Source of the DNA: an uncultured Saprospiraceae bacterium
Lineage (GTDB): Bacteria > Bacteroidota > Bacteroidia > Chitinophagales > Saprospiraceae
Assembly (NCBI GenBank): GCA_938015415.1
Contig: CALLPK010000007.1
Location: 1 to 63,657, forward strand
Direction: 5' to 3'
Length of the DNA stretch: 63,657 bases
Shown here: in pieces, positions 25,138-36,520 of the stretch
How positions within the stretch are numbered: the stretch's first letter is position 1
Layout: each line of letters starts with the position of its first letter
The notes under the pieces: model-generated
The model's input: only the letters and a program-made list of their open reading frames with translations
What the model was told of the DNA's origin: nothing
Database searches by the model: none
Program-made: the position numbers and the translations under genes

Positions 25138-26154
25138 TCAACCTACACAATAATCAACTTTTTTTGTAAACGGATATTTTTCTCTAAACTCAAAGAATTT
25201 AATATACTCTTCTTTAGAACGAAAAAGGTTAAGACCAGAAAATCCTCCAAAATTATTAGCCAACCATTCTCGCTCAAGTTCAGTTAGTTCATATCCCATT
25301 TGGTATAAATAAAATAAAACACCCTCTGTTAATTTTCCCACACCACAGTAGGTCGTTACATTTTCACAAATCGGAAACATAATATTTTTTCGTTCAACAT
25401 AATAATCATATATTTTTGTTTTATCCGGATTACTGATAAAATACATTTTAATAGCCCACTGAAATGGAAGTCCTGCTGGTTCAGGAAATCTACGATCTCC
25501 TTTAAGTGCAACCATATCTCTTAGCATTTGCTCCGTCTTTACCGGATCCTTTGGATCTAGAATTTCAATAGCTGCGTTAACTTTTGGAAGGGTACTATTG
25601 CTTATAATTTTACTTATCCTCCAGTTTGGATGCTTTTTCATAACCGCCAGGAAGTGCTTTTTTATAATCAACAAATCTTCAAGATTATCGTTCATCCATG
25701 AAAATTTTAAACCTTTAAGTTGAAGTTCATAATTCTCTATCGAAAAAAGATTTTCCAGCATCAAATCTAATGGTTCGCCACCAATTCTTAAAATCGCACT
25801 AATCGCTTTTAACTTATAGTTATCCAACCGATGGGTAGCAATAATATTATTTAACAATTCAATTGCTTCCTCGTCATCTTGTTCAGCAATAAATCCCAGT
25901 AATCGAAGTGCTCGATATTTAAGTCCATGACTATCATCATGATGGTAAAACTCTAACACGTCTTCTGTACTAGGTCGAGCAGCAATCAAATACATATCCA
26001 TATTGAGTTTTTTATAAAGAATAGGTGTATCACCTATTTTACCTGTGAGCGGTGTATCATGTATCTGACCCAAATCTACTTTTCCACGTTTTTTATTTAC
26101 ATAAAAAAAGATACCAACGAATAGCAGGAATAACACAATAGCTCTATTTTTCAT
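25138..26154 (-). CDS. Hypothetical exported/membrane-anchored helical protein, paralogue of its neighbour
   Basis: A 338-aa protein. An N-terminal hydrophobic helix (VLFLLFVGIFFYVNKKRGK) anchors or exports it. The body is short helix pairs resembling HEAT-type repeats, with LLGFIAEQDDEEAIELL, AILRIGGEPLD and HPNWRISKI. The next gene upstream shares the same order of motifs (VLRIGGTSLD, HPDWRINKF), so the two are tandem paralogues. The function is unknown. Expression from one transcript is likely, as the gap is 35 nt. Confidence 0.7.
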   Translation of the reverse strand: MKNRAIVLFLLFVGIFFYVNKKRGKVDLGQIHDTPLTGKIGDTPILYKKLNMDMYLIAARPSTEDVLEFYHHDDSHGLKYRALRLLGFIAEQDDEEAIELLNNIIATHRLDNYKLKAISAILRIGGEPLDLMLENLFSIENYELQLKGLKFSWMNDNLEDLLIIKKHFLAVMKKHPNWRISKIISNSTLPKVNAAIEILDPKDPVKTEQMLRDMVALKGDRRFPEPAGLPFQWAIKMYFISNPDKTKIYDYYVERKNIMFPICENVTTYCGVGKLTEGVLFYLYQMGYELTELEREWLANNFGGFSGLNLFRSKEEYIKFFEFREKYPFTKKVDYCVG

Positions 26155-26189
26155 TTTGTTTTATCTTTTAAAGCTTTACATAGCTGCAT

Positions 26190-27149
26190 TTATTTATGTT
26201 TCCTGTTAGAGGGCGAAGGATTATAAGGGTATTTCTGTCTAAAGGAGTAGTATTCTCGCAGCTCCTTTGCATTCCGAAAGACAACAAACAAATGCGAGGT
26301 GATAGCGGTTCTACTTTCTTTCATCCATATTTTTTCTGATTCATCAAGTTCGTAGCTCATTGTATGTAAATAAAACAGAATACCTTCCTTTAGGGCTTCA
26401 CTTTTTTTAATCTCTTTTTGGTTCAAGAGATATTCATATAATTCATTTCTAGCATTACTTATTTTATTTAGCATTCTCAGTGCCCACATGTATCCAATCT
26501 CTCCAGGAACCATGTTGAACCAATTATTTTTGAAATCAAAAATTACTTTTAATTCTCGAACTGACAACTTTGTTTCCTGCAGGTCCAAAACTCGAATAGC
26601 CGTATCTAATCTTTTTCTAAAATCCTTAGAAGCGAATTTGTTGATTCTCCAATCAGGGTGTTCTTGTAAAACTCGATCTAAATGATCTTCTAAAATGCGC
26701 AAATCTTCTAATTTATCAATTACCCAGACGTGTAATAATACATCAACTTGAAACTCAAAATCATCTTTGGAGAATAGAAAATCGAGAAAACGGTCTAAAG
26801 AAGTTCCTCCTATTCTTAAAACAGCTCTAATTGCAGAAGGTCGTTCCCGATTAAGGGGACCAGTTGCTAATGAATCAATTATAGCTAAAGCCTCCGAGTT
26901 GTTTCTTTCAACCATAAGTCCAATTGCAGTTATTACACTACTTTTATGTTCACTTTCGCTACGAAGAATCTTAGTAAAATTTTCGTATTCTGCATCAGAC
27001 AAACTAACCAGATGCATTATATCCTGATTACCTAAATAGTCTGAATTGTTACCACATGATGTATGATATGGGAAAAATTCGTTTTGACTAAAGCTAATAG
27101 CAGAGATGGAGATAAAAAAGAGCACAAATACATAATTATATTTTTTCAT
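26190..27149 (-). CDS. Hypothetical exported helical protein, paralogue of its neighbour
   Basis: About 319 aa when started at the ATG at 27149 (MKKYNYVFVLFFISISAIS), which gives a proper signal peptide ending SFSQ. The frame runs open to 27221, but that longer start would bury the signal. The body matches the downstream gene motif by motif: RNNSEALAIID, RAVLRIGGTSLDRFLDFLF, KLEDLRILEDHL, HPDWRINKF and YPYNPSPSNRK near the end. HEAT-like helical scaffolding is the best guess. It lies downstream of the rpoC terminator and is probably separately transcribed. Confidence 0.7.
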   Translation of the reverse strand: MKKYNYVFVLFFISISAISFSQNEFFPYHTSCGNNSDYLGNQDIMHLVSLSDAEYENFTKILRSESEHKSSVITAIGLMVERNNSEALAIIDSLATGPLNRERPSAIRAVLRIGGTSLDRFLDFLFSKDDFEFQVDVLLHVWVIDKLEDLRILEDHLDRVLQEHPDWRINKFASKDFRKRLDTAIRVLDLQETKLSVRELKVIFDFKNNWFNMVPGEIGYMWALRMLNKISNARNELYEYLLNQKEIKKSEALKEGILFYLHTMSYELDESEKIWMKESRTAITSHLFVVFRNAKELREYYSFRQKYPYNPSPSNRKHK

Positions 27150-27393
27150 TGTTTGAGTTTTAAAATCCATTAGCATTTTCACATTGAGTAATATTGAGCC
27201 TTTTAGAGTGATCCACTGCATCTATTTCATCCGTACCTTGATCTTTCATAAGCTTAATTCGACCTAATAGAGTTACTGCGCTAGTATGATCACCATCATC
27301 CATTAGAACATGTCCTGATAACGGTAATCCAGCGAGTATCAAAGGTGACATAACAATCCTTAGATAAGAGAACCCATTCTTGCCTTTAATATC

Positions 27394-27429
27394 AAAAAAG
27401 GCCCACTTAATTAAAAGCAGACCTTTTTT
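27394..27429 (-). terminator. Terminator of the rpoBC transcript
   Basis: AAAAAAGG (394-401 of this kilobase) pairs with CCTTTTTT (422-429). Inside, the stem goes on with seven more pairs including G-U wobbles, closing a loop of about six A/T bases. On the minus strand the 3' arm ends in T6. It lies about 50 nt downstream of the rpoC stop. Confidence 0.8.
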
Positions 27430-27480
27430 TTTTTCTATACACGATCAAAGAGCGCCAATAACTAATGGCCAACAGCTCTC

Positions 27481-30400
27481 TTAATCTACCTTCTCTTCCA
27501 TCTCCTCCATTTCTTCAATCTCATCTCGTCGAGCTTGAGCGGCATCGTGTGCTGATTTACTAGTAACGTATAAACTATCAAAAACCCGTAGTCCGGTTCC
27601 CGCAGGAATCAACTTACCTACGATGACGTTTTCTTTCAAACCTTCCAGATCATCCCGCTTCGCAGAGATCGCTGCCTGGCTCAATACCTTCGTCGTTTCC
27701 TGGAAAGAGGCCGCTGAAATCCAGCTATGCGTTCCGAGAGAAGACTTCGTAATACCTTGTAACAACGGACGGGAAGTAGCCGGAACCGCATCACGGAACT
27801 GAACAGGCTTCAGATCATTACGCTTCAAGGCAGAATTCTCTTCCCGTAGTTGACGTAGGGTCACCAACTGCCCGGGCTTTAACTTCGTAGAATCAGCTGG
27901 ATCCGTAATAAATTTCTTATCAAAAATCCAGTCGTTCTGTTCCAGGAAGTCATACTTCTCAACCGCTTCTCCTTCGAGGAACGTTGTATCACCCGCATCT
28001 TCGATCTGTACCCGTCGCATCATCTGACGCACGATTACTTCAATATGCTTATCGTTGATCGTAATACCCTGTGAACGGTAGACTTCCTGTACCCCATTAA
28101 CCAAGTACGATTGTACGGCGAATGGTCCGGAAATATCCAGAATATCTCTTGGTGCAACCGCTCCATCGGATAAATTCATTCCTGCTCTTACAAAGTCACC
28201 TTCCTGAACCAGAATGTGTTTGGATAATCCAATCAGATACTTGTGACGCTGTTTGGTCTTTTCATCTTCTACAAAAACCTCCCGCTTACCACGTTTGATT
28301 TTTCCAAAAGAAACAACTCCGTCAATATCCGCGGTAACCGCTGGATTAGAAGGATTACGTGCTTCGAAAAGTTCCGTTACCCGCGGTAGACCACCCGTAA
28401 TATCGGCAATCTTACCTAGCTTACGCGGAATCTTTGCGATCTTCTCTCCACCTTGAATAGTTTGACCATCTTCGATTGAGATGTAAGATCCTACGGGGAG
28501 GTTATAAGACTTCAATTGATTTCCTTGTTTATCCACAATGTGAATCGTCGGGATATTTTTCTTGGTCTTACTTTCTACAATTACCTTTTCGGCGTATCCA
28601 GTCTGATCGTCTCGTTCGATCCGGAAAGTCTGTCCTTCTTCGATATCCTCAAATTGGGCGATACCACTGTGTTCAGAAACAATAACTGCGTTAAACGGAT
28701 CCCACTCACAAATCAAGGCACCTTTATCAACTTCCTTGCCGTCTTCGACGAACAAGATTGCACCGTAAGGAATATGAAGCGTCGTATACACTTTACCACC
28801 CGTTTTTTCCATTACGCGGATTTCACCCGCCCGGGATAAAACGATGTCTACCTTTTTACCTTTTTCATCCGTTGATTGCGTCGTACGAATACCGTCAAAT
28901 TCAAGTAATCCCTTAAACTTACTGGTTAACTGAGATTCTGCTTTTGATACATTCGCAATACCACCTACGTGGAAAGTACGTAATGTTAACTGTGTTCCCG
29001 GCTCACCAATCGACTGAGCGGCAATAATTCCTACCGCGTCCCCGCGTTCAGCAATTCTACCAGTTGCCAGGTTTTTACCGTAACATTTGTTACAAACTCC
29101 TCGCTTGGTTTCACAAGTCAGTACGGAACGAATGGTGACCATCTCAATTCCTTCTGCTTCGATGTGTCGTCCGAGCTGTGGGGTAATATACTCACCCGCA
29201 GCCAGAATCAATTCGTCCGTAACGGGGTGTACAATATCGTGCAAAGTATACCGTCCGATAATTCGATCGGCTAGCACCTGAATCACTTTTTCGTTGTCCT
29301 TCAAAGCCGTCGTTTCGATACCTCGTAAAGTATCACAATCCTCTTCCATGATCACTACATCCTGAGAAACATCCACCAGACGTCGTGTCAAGTATCCCGC
29401 ATCCGCCGTCTTCAAGGCCGTATCGGCCAGACCTTTACGAGCACCGTGTGTAGAGATAAAGTATTCCAGTACAGATAATCCATCCAGGAAGTTAGAAAGA
29501 ATCGGGTTTTCAATAATCGCCCCACCGGTATCACCGGATTTTCGCGGCTTGGCCATCAGTCCCCGTAATCCACACAACTGCTTAATCTGTTGTTTAGATC
29601 CACGTGCCCCGGAATCCAGCATCATATACACGGAGTTGAATCCCTGCTTATGCGTTGCTAATTCGTCCATTAAATTTTCGGTGATCTTATTATCCGCAAA
29701 CGTCCACTTATCAATGATCTGATTGTAACGTTCGTTATTGGTAATCAATCCCATATTATAATTATCCCACACTTCATCCACTTCTTTCTGAGCGGTAATC
29801 AGCGTTTCCGCTTTTTGGGTAGGCGTAATCAAATCTCCTAAGTTAAAGGACAGACCTCCTTTGAAAGACCAGTAGAAACCCATTTCCTTAATGGCATCCA
29901 GGAAGGTTGCCGTCGTTGGAAAATCCGTTCGTTCGATGATGTCCATGATTACCTTCCGCAGGTTTTTCTTGGTCAACAACTCATTAATAAAAGGTACCTT
30001 TTCCGGTGTAGCCTGGTTAAAGATCACTCGTCCAACGGTAGTTTCCGTTCGCTTCAGCCCAAAGGTTCCGTCTTCATTTTCAAACTTCACCTTGGCTTGA
30101 ATCTTCGCGTGTAAATCAACTTGTCCTTCGTTATGCGCAATGAGTACTTCTTCGGTGCTGTAGAATTTCATTCCTTCTCCCCGAACTGGTTCCTCTTTAC
30201 TATTGGTTCTTTCTTTGGTCAAATAGTATAGACCTAATACCATATCCTGCGAAGGCAGGGTAATCGGAGAACCATCCTGCGGATTCAACATATTGTGCGA
30301 AGCCAGCATCAAAACCTGTGCTTCCAAAATCGCCGCGTGACTCAACGGTACGTGTACCGCCATTTGATCTCCATCAAAATCCGCGTTGAAAGCACCACAA

Positions 30401-31797
30401 ACTAATGGGTGTAACTGAATGGCTTTTCCTTCAATCAATGTAGGCTGGAAAGCCTGAATCGAAAGACGGTGCAGCGTAGGTGCCCGGTTGAGCATCACGG
30501 GATGACCTTTCAGAATATTTTCGAGGATTTCCCAGATAACAGAATCTTTACGATCCACTAATTTTTTGGCAGACTTAACCGTTTTTACAATCCCTCTTTC
30601 GATCAATTTACGGATCACGAAAGGCTTGAATAATTCAGCCGCCATATTCTTGGGAATACCACACTCGTGCAGTTTCAATGTTGGTCCAACCACGATTACG
30701 GAACGACCAGAATAATCCACACGCTTACCGAGTAAGTTTTGACGGAAACGTCCCTGCTTACCTTTCAGAATATCACTCAAAGATTTCAGTGCACGTCCAC
30801 CTTCCGCTTTTACAGCGTTAGATTTTCTACTATTATCAAAAAGAGAATCAACGGCTTCCTGGAGCATTCGCTTCTCATTTCGAAGGATCACTTCCGGTGC
30901 CTTAATTTCTAATAATCGCTTCAATCGGTTGTTACGAATAATTACTCTACGGTAAAGATCGTTCAAATCCGAACTCGCGAATCGTCCACCGTCCAAAGGA
31001 ACCAATGGTCTTAATTCCGGCGGAACAACAGGTAAGTACTGAATGATGGCCCATTCGGGTCGATTTTCAATTACTTTTTGTCCATCACGGAAGGCTTCTA
31101 CCACTCGCAGACGCTTTAAGGCTTCTGACTTACGCTGTTGAGAAGTTTCATTTGCGGCCTGGTGACGTAATTCGTAGGATAGACCAATTAAATCCAATCG
31201 CATCAGTAATTCGCGAACCGCATCGGCTCCCATCTTAGCGATAAACTTATTTGGATCTTCGTCTTCTAACATTTGATTATCCGGCGGCAAAGTTTCTAAA
31301 ATTTCCAGATACTCTTCCTCGGTCATCAAATCCATCTTGTTGATGGCATCTGCTTCTTTGATACCCGGCTGAATCACTACATACCGTTCGTAGTAAATAA
31401 TGCTTTCCAATTTCTTGGAAGACAATCCCAGCAGGTAACCAATTTTGTTTGGCAATGATTTAAAAAACCAGATGTGAACAACGGGTACCACCAATTTGAT
31501 GTGTCCCATTCTTTCCCGTCGTACTTTCTTCTCGGTTACTTCCACCCCACAACGGTCACAGACGATCCCTTTGTAACGGATACGTTTGTACTTTCCACAA
31601 TAACACTCATAATCCTTTACTGGTCCGAAAATTCTTTCACAGAAAAGGCCATCCCGTTCCGGCTTATAAGAACGGTAGTTAATGGTTTCTGGTTTTAGAA
31701 CTTCACCAAACGAACGGTCCAGAATATCATCCGGAGATGACAGGCTGATCATGATACTATCAAATCCTTTTCTTTGCTTTGGATTCTTTTTAAACAT
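27481..31797 (-). CDS. rpoC: DNA-directed RNA polymerase subunit beta'
   Basis: A 1438-aa catalytic subunit. The N-terminal zinc site CYCG...CDRCG is at about residues 65-83. The Mg-binding NADFDGD motif has N471 and Asp473, 475 and 477. The [12 protein letters not shown] segment, the trigger-loop/bridge region ([16 protein letters not shown]) and the second zinc-binding [13 protein letters not shown] are all present. Length is normal for Bacteroidota. It follows rpoB by 80 nt with a hairpin between them, and its own terminator is downstream. Confidence 0.99.
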   Translation of the reverse strand: MFKKNPKQRKGFDSIMISLSSPDDILDRSFGEVLKPETINYRSYKPERDGLFCERIFGPVKDYECYCGKYKRIRYKGIVCDRCGVEVTEKKVRRERMGHIKLVVPVVHIWFFKSLPNKIGYLLGLSSKKLESIIYYERYVVIQPGIKEADAINKMDLMTEEEYLEILETLPPDNQMLEDEDPNKFIAKMGADAVRELLMRLDLIGLSYELRHQAANETSQQRKSEALKRLRVVEAFRDGQKVIENRPEWAIIQYLPVVPPELRPLVPLDGGRFASSDLNDLYRRVIIRNNRLKRLLEIKAPEVILRNEKRMLQEAVDSLFDNSRKSNAVKAEGGRALKSLSDILKGKQGRFRQNLLGKRVDYSGRSVIVVGPTLKLHECGIPKNMAAELFKPFVIRKLIERGIVKTVKSAKKLVDRKDSVIWEILENILKGHPVMLNRAPTLHRLSIQAFQPTLIEGKAIQLHPLVCGAFNADFDGDQMAVHVPLSHAAILEAQVLMLASHNMLNPQDGSPITLPSQDMVLGLYYLTKERTNSKEEPVRGEGMKFYSTEEVLIAHNEGQVDLHAKIQAKVKFENEDGTFGLKRTETTVGRVIFNQATPEKVPFINELLTKKNLRKVIMDIIERTDFPTTATFLDAIKEMGFYWSFKGGLSFNLGDLITPTQKAETLITAQKEVDEVWDNYNMGLITNNERYNQIIDKWTFADNKITENLMDELATHKQGFNSVYMMLDSGARGSKQQIKQLCGLRGLMAKPRKSGDTGGAIIENPILSNFLDGLSVLEYFISTHGARKGLADTALKTADAGYLTRRLVDVSQDVVIMEEDCDTLRGIETTALKDNEKVIQVLADRIIGRYTLHDIVHPVTDELILAAGEYITPQLGRHIEAEGIEMVTIRSVLTCETKRGVCNKCYGKNLATGRIAERGDAVGIIAAQSIGEPGTQLTLRTFHVGGIANVSKAESQLTSKFKGLLEFDGIRTTQSTDEKGKKVDIVLSRAGEIRVMEKTGGKVYTTLHIPYGAILFVEDGKEVDKGALICEWDPFNAVIVSEHSGIAQFEDIEEGQTFRIERDDQTGYAEKVIVESKTKKNIPTIHIVDKQGNQLKSYNLPVGSYISIEDGQTIQGGEKIAKIPRKLGKIADITGGLPRVTELFEARNPSNPAVTADIDGVVSFGKIKRGKREVFVEDEKTKQRHKYLIGLSKHILVQEGDFVRAGMNLSDGAVAPRDILDISGPFAVQSYLVNGVQEVYRSQGITINDKHIEVIVRQMMRRVQIEDAGDTTFLEGEAVEKYDFLEQNDWIFDKKFITDPADSTKLKPGQLVTLRQLREENSALKRNDLKPVQFRDAVPATSRPLLQGITKSSLGTHSWISAASFQETTKVLSQAAISAKRDDLEGLKENVIVGKLIPAGTGLRVFDSLYVTSKSAHDAAQARRDEIEEMEEMEEKVD

Positions 31798-31821
31798 ATG
31801 ATTATAGTATTTAATGAGGCT

Positions 31822-31855
31822 ATAAAATCTCCGCCGAATCAGCGGGAGATTTTAT
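31822..31855 (-). promoter_or_regulatory. Hairpin in the rpoB-rpoC spacer
   Basis: ATAAAATCTCCGC (822-834 of this kilobase) and GCGGGAGATTTTAT (842-855) form a 13-bp stem with one bulged base and a 7-nt loop. On the minus strand it is not followed by a T run, so it is more likely an RNA processing or stabilising element than a full terminator. Confidence 0.6.
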
Positions 31856-31877
31856 CGCTTCGTTATGGTTGTTATTA

Positions 31878-34800
31878 TTAATCAAATTTCACATCAAGGG
31901 CCAAACCGCGCAATTCGTGAATCAATACATTGAAAGACTCGGGAATATTTGGTTCGGGTAGATTATCTCCCTTGACAATTGCTTCGTACGCTTTCGCTCT
32001 ACCCTGAATATCATCCGACTTGATCGTCAATAATTCCTGCAGAATATTGGCTGCACCGAATGCTTCCAGTGCCCATACTTCCATCTCACCAAAACGCTGA
32101 CCACCAAACTGAGCTTTACCACCCAATGGTTGTTGTGTAATCAATGAGTATGGTCCGATAGAACGCGCGTGCATCTTGTCATCAACCATGTGCGATAACT
32201 TCAGCATGTAGATAACTCCAACGGTTGCCTGCTGATGGAAACGATCACCCGTTTCTCCGTCGTAAAGGTAAGTCTGTCCCAATCGGGGCAATTCTGCTTC
32301 ATCAATGTAAGCTTCGATCTCGCTGGCCTTGGCTCCGTCAAAAATCGGCGTCGCAAACTTAAGTCCCATCTTTTCACCCGCCCAACCAAGAACGGTTTCA
32401 AAAATCTGACCCAGGTTCATCCGTGAAGGTACACCCAACGGATTCAGTACGATATCTACTGGCGTTCCATCATCGAGGAAAGGCATATCTTCCTGTCGAA
32501 CAATTCTGGATACAATACCCTTGTTACCGTGACGTCCTGCAAGCTTATCACCTACTTTCAGTTTACGTTTTTTAGCTAAATAAACCTTCGCCAGTTTTAG
32601 CACACCCGCTGGAAGTTCATCTCCGATACTGATGTTAAACTTCTGACGCTTATACTTACCTACTTCTTCGTTTACTTTAATGCTATAATTATGTAGCAAT
32701 CGGGCAATCAGACTGTTGGTATGGTCATCGTCGGTCCATCCAGAATAATCTACAGCGCTGTAATCAATCTTCTTCATTACCGGACTAGAGAATTTAGTTC
32801 CTTTCGGAATCATTTCCTCGTTGTAGATACTTCGTACGCCTTGCGAAATTTTACCTTTGATCAGCGATAATAATTTATCGACCAAAATAGTTTTCATTTC
32901 GTTCAGTGCAATAGCATGCTGTTCGTCCAGATTTTCCAATAAGTCTTTTTCCTGTGCCTTTTGCACTTTGTCCTTCTTTGCCCGGGCAAAAAGCTGCTTA
33001 TTAATAATGATTCCTTTGGTTGATGGAGGCGCTTTCAAAGACGCATCTTTTACATCACCCGCTTTGTCACCAAAGATGGCCCGTAGTAATTTTTCTTCCG
33101 GGGTCGGATCAGATTCTCCCTTCGGAGTAATTTTTCCAATCAGAATATCTCCTTCACTGATCCAGGCGCCGACACGAATAATTCCGTTCTCATCCAGATC
33201 CTTGGTAGCTTCTTCACTCACATTAGGAATATCGTTGGTCAATTCTTCCTCTCCCAGTTTGGTATCTCGAACATCCAATTCAAAGTGTTCGATGTGCAGA
33301 GAAGTAAAGATATCTTCTCTTACGACTCTTTCCGAAAGTACAATCGCATCCTCAAAGTTGTAACCTTTCCAGGGCATAAATGCCACTTTCAGGTTCTGTC
33401 CGAGTGCTAATTCTCCCTTTTCGGTCGCATAACCATCACAAAGGATACTTCCTTTTTTAACCCGTAGACCTTTTTTAACAATCGGCTTTAGATTAATACA
33501 AGTACCTTGATTAGTTCTACGGAACTTCGTAAGCTTATAGGACTTGCGGCTATCTTCGAAAGATACCAGCTGGTCTTCTTCGGTGCGATCGTAGCGAATA
33601 ATAATTTCGTTAGCATCGACATATTCCACCACTCCATCACCTTCTGCGTTGATCAACATTCGAGAATCCACGGCTACTTTTCCTTCCAGGCCAGTTCCCA
33701 CAATTGGAGAAGATGGCTTGATTAACGGAACGGCCTGACGCTGCATGTTGGATCCCATCAGGGCACGGTTGGCATCATCATTTTCCAGGAATGGAATCAT
33801 CGAAGCAGAAACCCCAACAATTTGGTTGGGTGCTACATCCATGTATTCAATTTCTTCCGGTGGTAATACCGGGAAATCACCATGCTCACGACATTTGATA
33901 CGGTCCGTCATAAACGCACCCTTTTCGTCGATTACGGAGTTTGCTTGTGCAATTTTCTTAAAATCTTCTCCTTCGGCAGATAAATAAATAGCATCTCCTT
34001 TGGTGACTACTTTACCATTTTTAACTTCACGGTACGGTGTTTCCAGGAATCCCATTTTATTAATCTTGGCGTGTACACAGAGCGTAGAGATCAACCCAAT
34101 GTTAGGTCCCTCCGGTGTCTCAATGGTACAAAGTCGACCGTAGTGAGAATAGTGTACATCCCGTACCTCAAAACCGGCACGCTCTCTCGAAAGACCACCA
34201 GGTCCGAGGGCCGAAATACGACGTTTGTGCGTAATTTCTGACAGCGGATTGGTTTGATCCAAATATTGAGATAACTGACTCGTTCCAAAGAAAGAGTTAA
34301 TAACCGAAGATAAGGTTCTTGCATTGATCAAATCAATCGGTGTAAATACCTCATTATCACGGACGTTCATTCGTTCCCGGATGGTACGAGCCATTCGTGC
34401 CAGACCTACACCAAACTGAGCGTATAACTGCTCACCAACGGTACGAACCCGACGATTACTCAAGTGATCAATATCATCTATTTCTGCTTTCTGGTTCATC
34501 AACCGAACCAGGTAAGTCACAATCTCGATAATATCTTCTTTCGTCAAAACCAAGGTCTCGCTGGAAATATCCTGCTTGAGTTTACGGTTGATCTTGTAAC
34601 GTCCAACCTCTCCGAGGTTGTAACGTTTGTCCGAGAAGAACAACTTATCAATAATACCACGAGCCGTTTCTTCATCTGGTGGATCTGTACCACGCAGCTG
34701 ACGATAAATATATTGTACCGCTTCCATTTCAGAACTGGAAGGGTCTTTTTGTAACGTATTATAAATGATTGAGTAATCCTCTTCAATATCTTCTTTCTGC

Positions 34801-35684
34801 AGAATGATGGTTTCTGTTTCTGCTTCAATAATTAACTCAATATTTTCCTCGTCTAATACGACATCTCTTTCTAATATGATTTCGTTACGCTCAATCGTAA
34901 CTACTTCACCCGTATCTTCATCCACGAAATCCTCATTCCATTTTTTCAATACACGGGCCGCTAATTTACGACCGATTGCCTTTTTGAGTGCCTTTGGATC
35001 CGTTTTGATTTCTTCGGCCAAACCGAAAAGGTCAAGAATAGATTTATCAGAATCAAATCCGATTGCACGTAATAAGGTCGTAACGGGGAATTTTTTCTTA
35101 CGGTCGATATAAGCATACATCACCGTATTAATATCCGTGGCAAATTCCATCCAGGCCCCTTTAAAGGGAATTACTCTGGCAGAATAAATTTTTGTTCCAT
35201 TCGGGTGGAAGCTTTGTCCGAAGAATACGCCAGGAGAACGGTGTAGTTGAGAGACGATCAGTCTTTCACCTCCGTTAATCACGAAAGTACCTTTCGGAGT
35301 CATGTAAGGAATGTTTCCTAGAAATACATCCTGTACGATGGTCTGGAAATCGACGTGTTCTTCGTCGTTACAAGACAATCGTAGTTTAGCTTTCAGTGGA
35401 ACACTGTAAGTCAACCCACGGTGCATACATTCTTCGATGCTGTAACGTGGAGGATCTACAAAATAATCTAAGAATTCAAGTACGAAAATATTTCGCGCAT
35501 CGGTGATGGGGAAATTTTCCTGAAATACCCGGTAAAGACCTTCTGCCATCCTGTTTTCTGGAGTAGTTTCAAGCTGAAAAAATTCAACGAAAGATTTCAG
35601 TTGAATTTCGAGCAGATCGGGATACTGGGAGGCCAGTCTAATCTTACCGAAGTTTACTCGCTCTGGAGTGCTGTTTGACGCCAT
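31878..35684 (-). CDS. rpoB: DNA-directed RNA polymerase subunit beta
   Basis: A 1268-aa subunit. It has the beta signature motifs: the rifampicin region with [23 protein letters not shown] and [25 protein letters not shown], the active-site segments [16 protein letters not shown] and [12 protein letters not shown], and the C-terminal [24 protein letters not shown]. The Rif-region residues look wild type (S/D/H/R/S pattern kept). It starts after a long structured spacer following rplL and is followed by rpoC. Confidence 0.99.
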   Translation of the reverse strand: MASNSTPERVNFGKIRLASQYPDLLEIQLKSFVEFFQLETTPENRMAEGLYRVFQENFPITDARNIFVLEFLDYFVDPPRYSIEECMHRGLTYSVPLKAKLRLSCNDEEHVDFQTIVQDVFLGNIPYMTPKGTFVINGGERLIVSQLHRSPGVFFGQSFHPNGTKIYSARVIPFKGAWMEFATDINTVMYAYIDRKKKFPVTTLLRAIGFDSDKSILDLFGLAEEIKTDPKALKKAIGRKLAARVLKKWNEDFVDEDTGEVVTIERNEIILERDVVLDEENIELIIEAETETIILQKEDIEEDYSIIYNTLQKDPSSSEMEAVQYIYRQLRGTDPPDEETARGIIDKLFFSDKRYNLGEVGRYKINRKLKQDISSETLVLTKEDIIEIVTYLVRLMNQKAEIDDIDHLSNRRVRTVGEQLYAQFGVGLARMARTIRERMNVRDNEVFTPIDLINARTLSSVINSFFGTSQLSQYLDQTNPLSEITHKRRISALGPGGLSRERAGFEVRDVHYSHYGRLCTIETPEGPNIGLISTLCVHAKINKMGFLETPYREVKNGKVVTKGDAIYLSAEGEDFKKIAQANSVIDEKGAFMTDRIKCREHGDFPVLPPEEIEYMDVAPNQIVGVSASMIPFLENDDANRALMGSNMQRQAVPLIKPSSPIVGTGLEGKVAVDSRMLINAEGDGVVEYVDANEIIIRYDRTEEDQLVSFEDSRKSYKLTKFRRTNQGTCINLKPIVKKGLRVKKGSILCDGYATEKGELALGQNLKVAFMPWKGYNFEDAIVLSERVVREDIFTSLHIEHFELDVRDTKLGEEELTNDIPNVSEEATKDLDENGIIRVGAWISEGDILIGKITPKGESDPTPEEKLLRAIFGDKAGDVKDASLKAPPSTKGIIINKQLFARAKKDKVQKAQEKDLLENLDEQHAIALNEMKTILVDKLLSLIKGKISQGVRSIYNEEMIPKGTKFSSPVMKKIDYSAVDYSGWTDDDHTNSLIARLLHNYSIKVNEEVGKYKRQKFNISIGDELPAGVLKLAKVYLAKKRKLKVGDKLAGRHGNKGIVSRIVRQEDMPFLDDGTPVDIVLNPLGVPSRMNLGQIFETVLGWAGEKMGLKFATPIFDGAKASEIEAYIDEAELPRLGQTYLYDGETGDRFHQQATVGVIYMLKLSHMVDDKMHARSIGPYSLITQQPLGGKAQFGGQRFGEMEVWALEAFGAANILQELLTIKSDDIQGRAKAYEAIVKGDNLPEPNIPESFNVLIHELRGLALDVKFD

Positions 35685-35785
35685 AGAGAATTGTTTTTTA
35701 TTTCCAGCAATTGACGAAAAAATTTCCGATCTTACTGGTACGTTTAAATGCCAAAATTTGAATCGGTGTTTAATAAAAAAACACC

Positions 35786-35815
35786 AAAAAATAGTTTGCT
35801 CGCTTAGCGAACTAT
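35786..35815 (-). terminator. Attenuator-like hairpin between rplL and rpoB
   Basis: On the minus strand ATAGTTCGC pairs with GCG..ACTAT around a 3-nt loop (TAA), with a small bulge (stem 35791-35815), and is directly followed by T6 (35786-35791). This is the form of a weak intrinsic terminator. As rpoB must still be made, partial read-through (attenuation) is expected. It lies about 100 nt before the rpoB start. Confidence 0.55.
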
Positions 35816-35818
35816 AAA

Positions 35819-35871
35819 GACGGCAATAGGCCTAGCCAGTAGATACACTACTGTCTAAGCCTCCTTGCGTC
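35819..35871 (-). promoter_or_regulatory. Long hairpin between rplL and rpoB
   Basis: A 53-nt imperfect hairpin: GACGGCAA pairs with TTGCGTC at the base, then TAGGCCTAGCCAGTAG with CTACTGTCTAAGCCT. The loop is about 5 nt (plus-strand coordinates). It sits just upstream of the attenuator-like hairpin. In E. coli the same rplL-rpoB spacer holds an RNase III site and an attenuator; an analogous role is inferred. A 17-bp palindrome (GGATAACC-A-GGTTATCC, 35884-35900) lies next to it. Confidence 0.6.
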
Positions 35872-36001
35872 TAGTTTCGTTTGGATAACCAGGTTATCCT
35901 TCTGTAGTACGGTAAATAAGTTTGTGCAATGTTAATCATTGGTTGCCTTAAGGTGATTGAAGAATAAAACTCCTGATGGGATCATTTCCCAAAAGAAAGA
36001 A

Positions 36002-36379
36002 TTACTTCAACTCAACCTCCGCACCAACTGCTTCCAGAGCAGCTTTGATACTCTCAGCTTCTTCTTTAGTTGCACCAGCTTTCAGTACACCAGGTGCACC
36101 ATCCACAAGCTCCTTAGCTTCTTTCAGACCTACACCCATGATACCTTTAACTTCTTTTACTACCTTTAGCTTAGCAGCACCGGCAGAGTTTAACACAACG
36201 TCAAATTCTGTTTTTTCAGCGGCTGCTTCGCCTCCACCTCCTCCACCAGGAGCGGCCATTGCTACAGCTGCTGCTGCGGGCTCAATACCGTATTCCTCCT
36301 TAAGGATAGTAGCTAATTCACTTACATCTTTTACTGTAAGGTTTACTAATTTTTCTGCGAAATCTTTTAAATCTGCCAT
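36002..36379 (-). CDS. rplL: 50S ribosomal protein L7/L12
   Basis: 125 aa when started at [14 protein letters not shown] (ATG at 36379); the longer open frame adds an unlikely basic leader. It has the N-terminal dimer domain, an Ala/Gly-rich hinge ([16 protein letters not shown], about 37-55), and the C-terminal factor-binding domain with [26 protein letters not shown] and [10 protein letters not shown]. It is part of the ribosomal stalk with L10, which is encoded just upstream. Confidence 0.98.
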   Translation of the reverse strand: MADLKDFAEKLVNLTVKDVSELATILKEEYGIEPAAAAVAMAAPGGGGGGEAAAEKTEFDVVLNSAGAAKLKVVKEVKGIMGVGLKEAKELVDGAPGVLKAGATKEEAESIKAALEAVGAEVELK

Positions 36380-36474
36380 AACGAACAGTTTTTTTTTAAG
36401 TTTGTTTTCAAACACCGTAACGTGTCCAAAATTTGAAAAAATATTTAAGTTTGTTGAAGCTATACTATTGGTTC

Positions 36475-36511
36475 GGTGCCCTTTATCCTGTTTGTAACAA
36501 GAAAAGGTACC
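36475..36511 (-). promoter_or_regulatory. Hairpin between rplJ and rplL
   Basis: GGTGCC (475-480) pairs with GGTACC (506-511), continues with T/A pairs, and encloses a small inner TGTT/AACA stem. It stands 10 nt after the rplJ stop and about 95 nt before rplL. There is no T run. A role in raising rplL over rplJ yield (RNA processing or stability) is possible; this is inference. Confidence 0.45.
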
Positions 36512-36520
36512 AAACAGTTG

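Noticed and set aside
27160-27351. A 63-codon minus-strand frame between the rpoC terminator and the helical paralogue.
   Set aside because: No family is recognised, no promoter box is seen, and the paralogue gene starts right after it; a relic is possible but cannot be supported.
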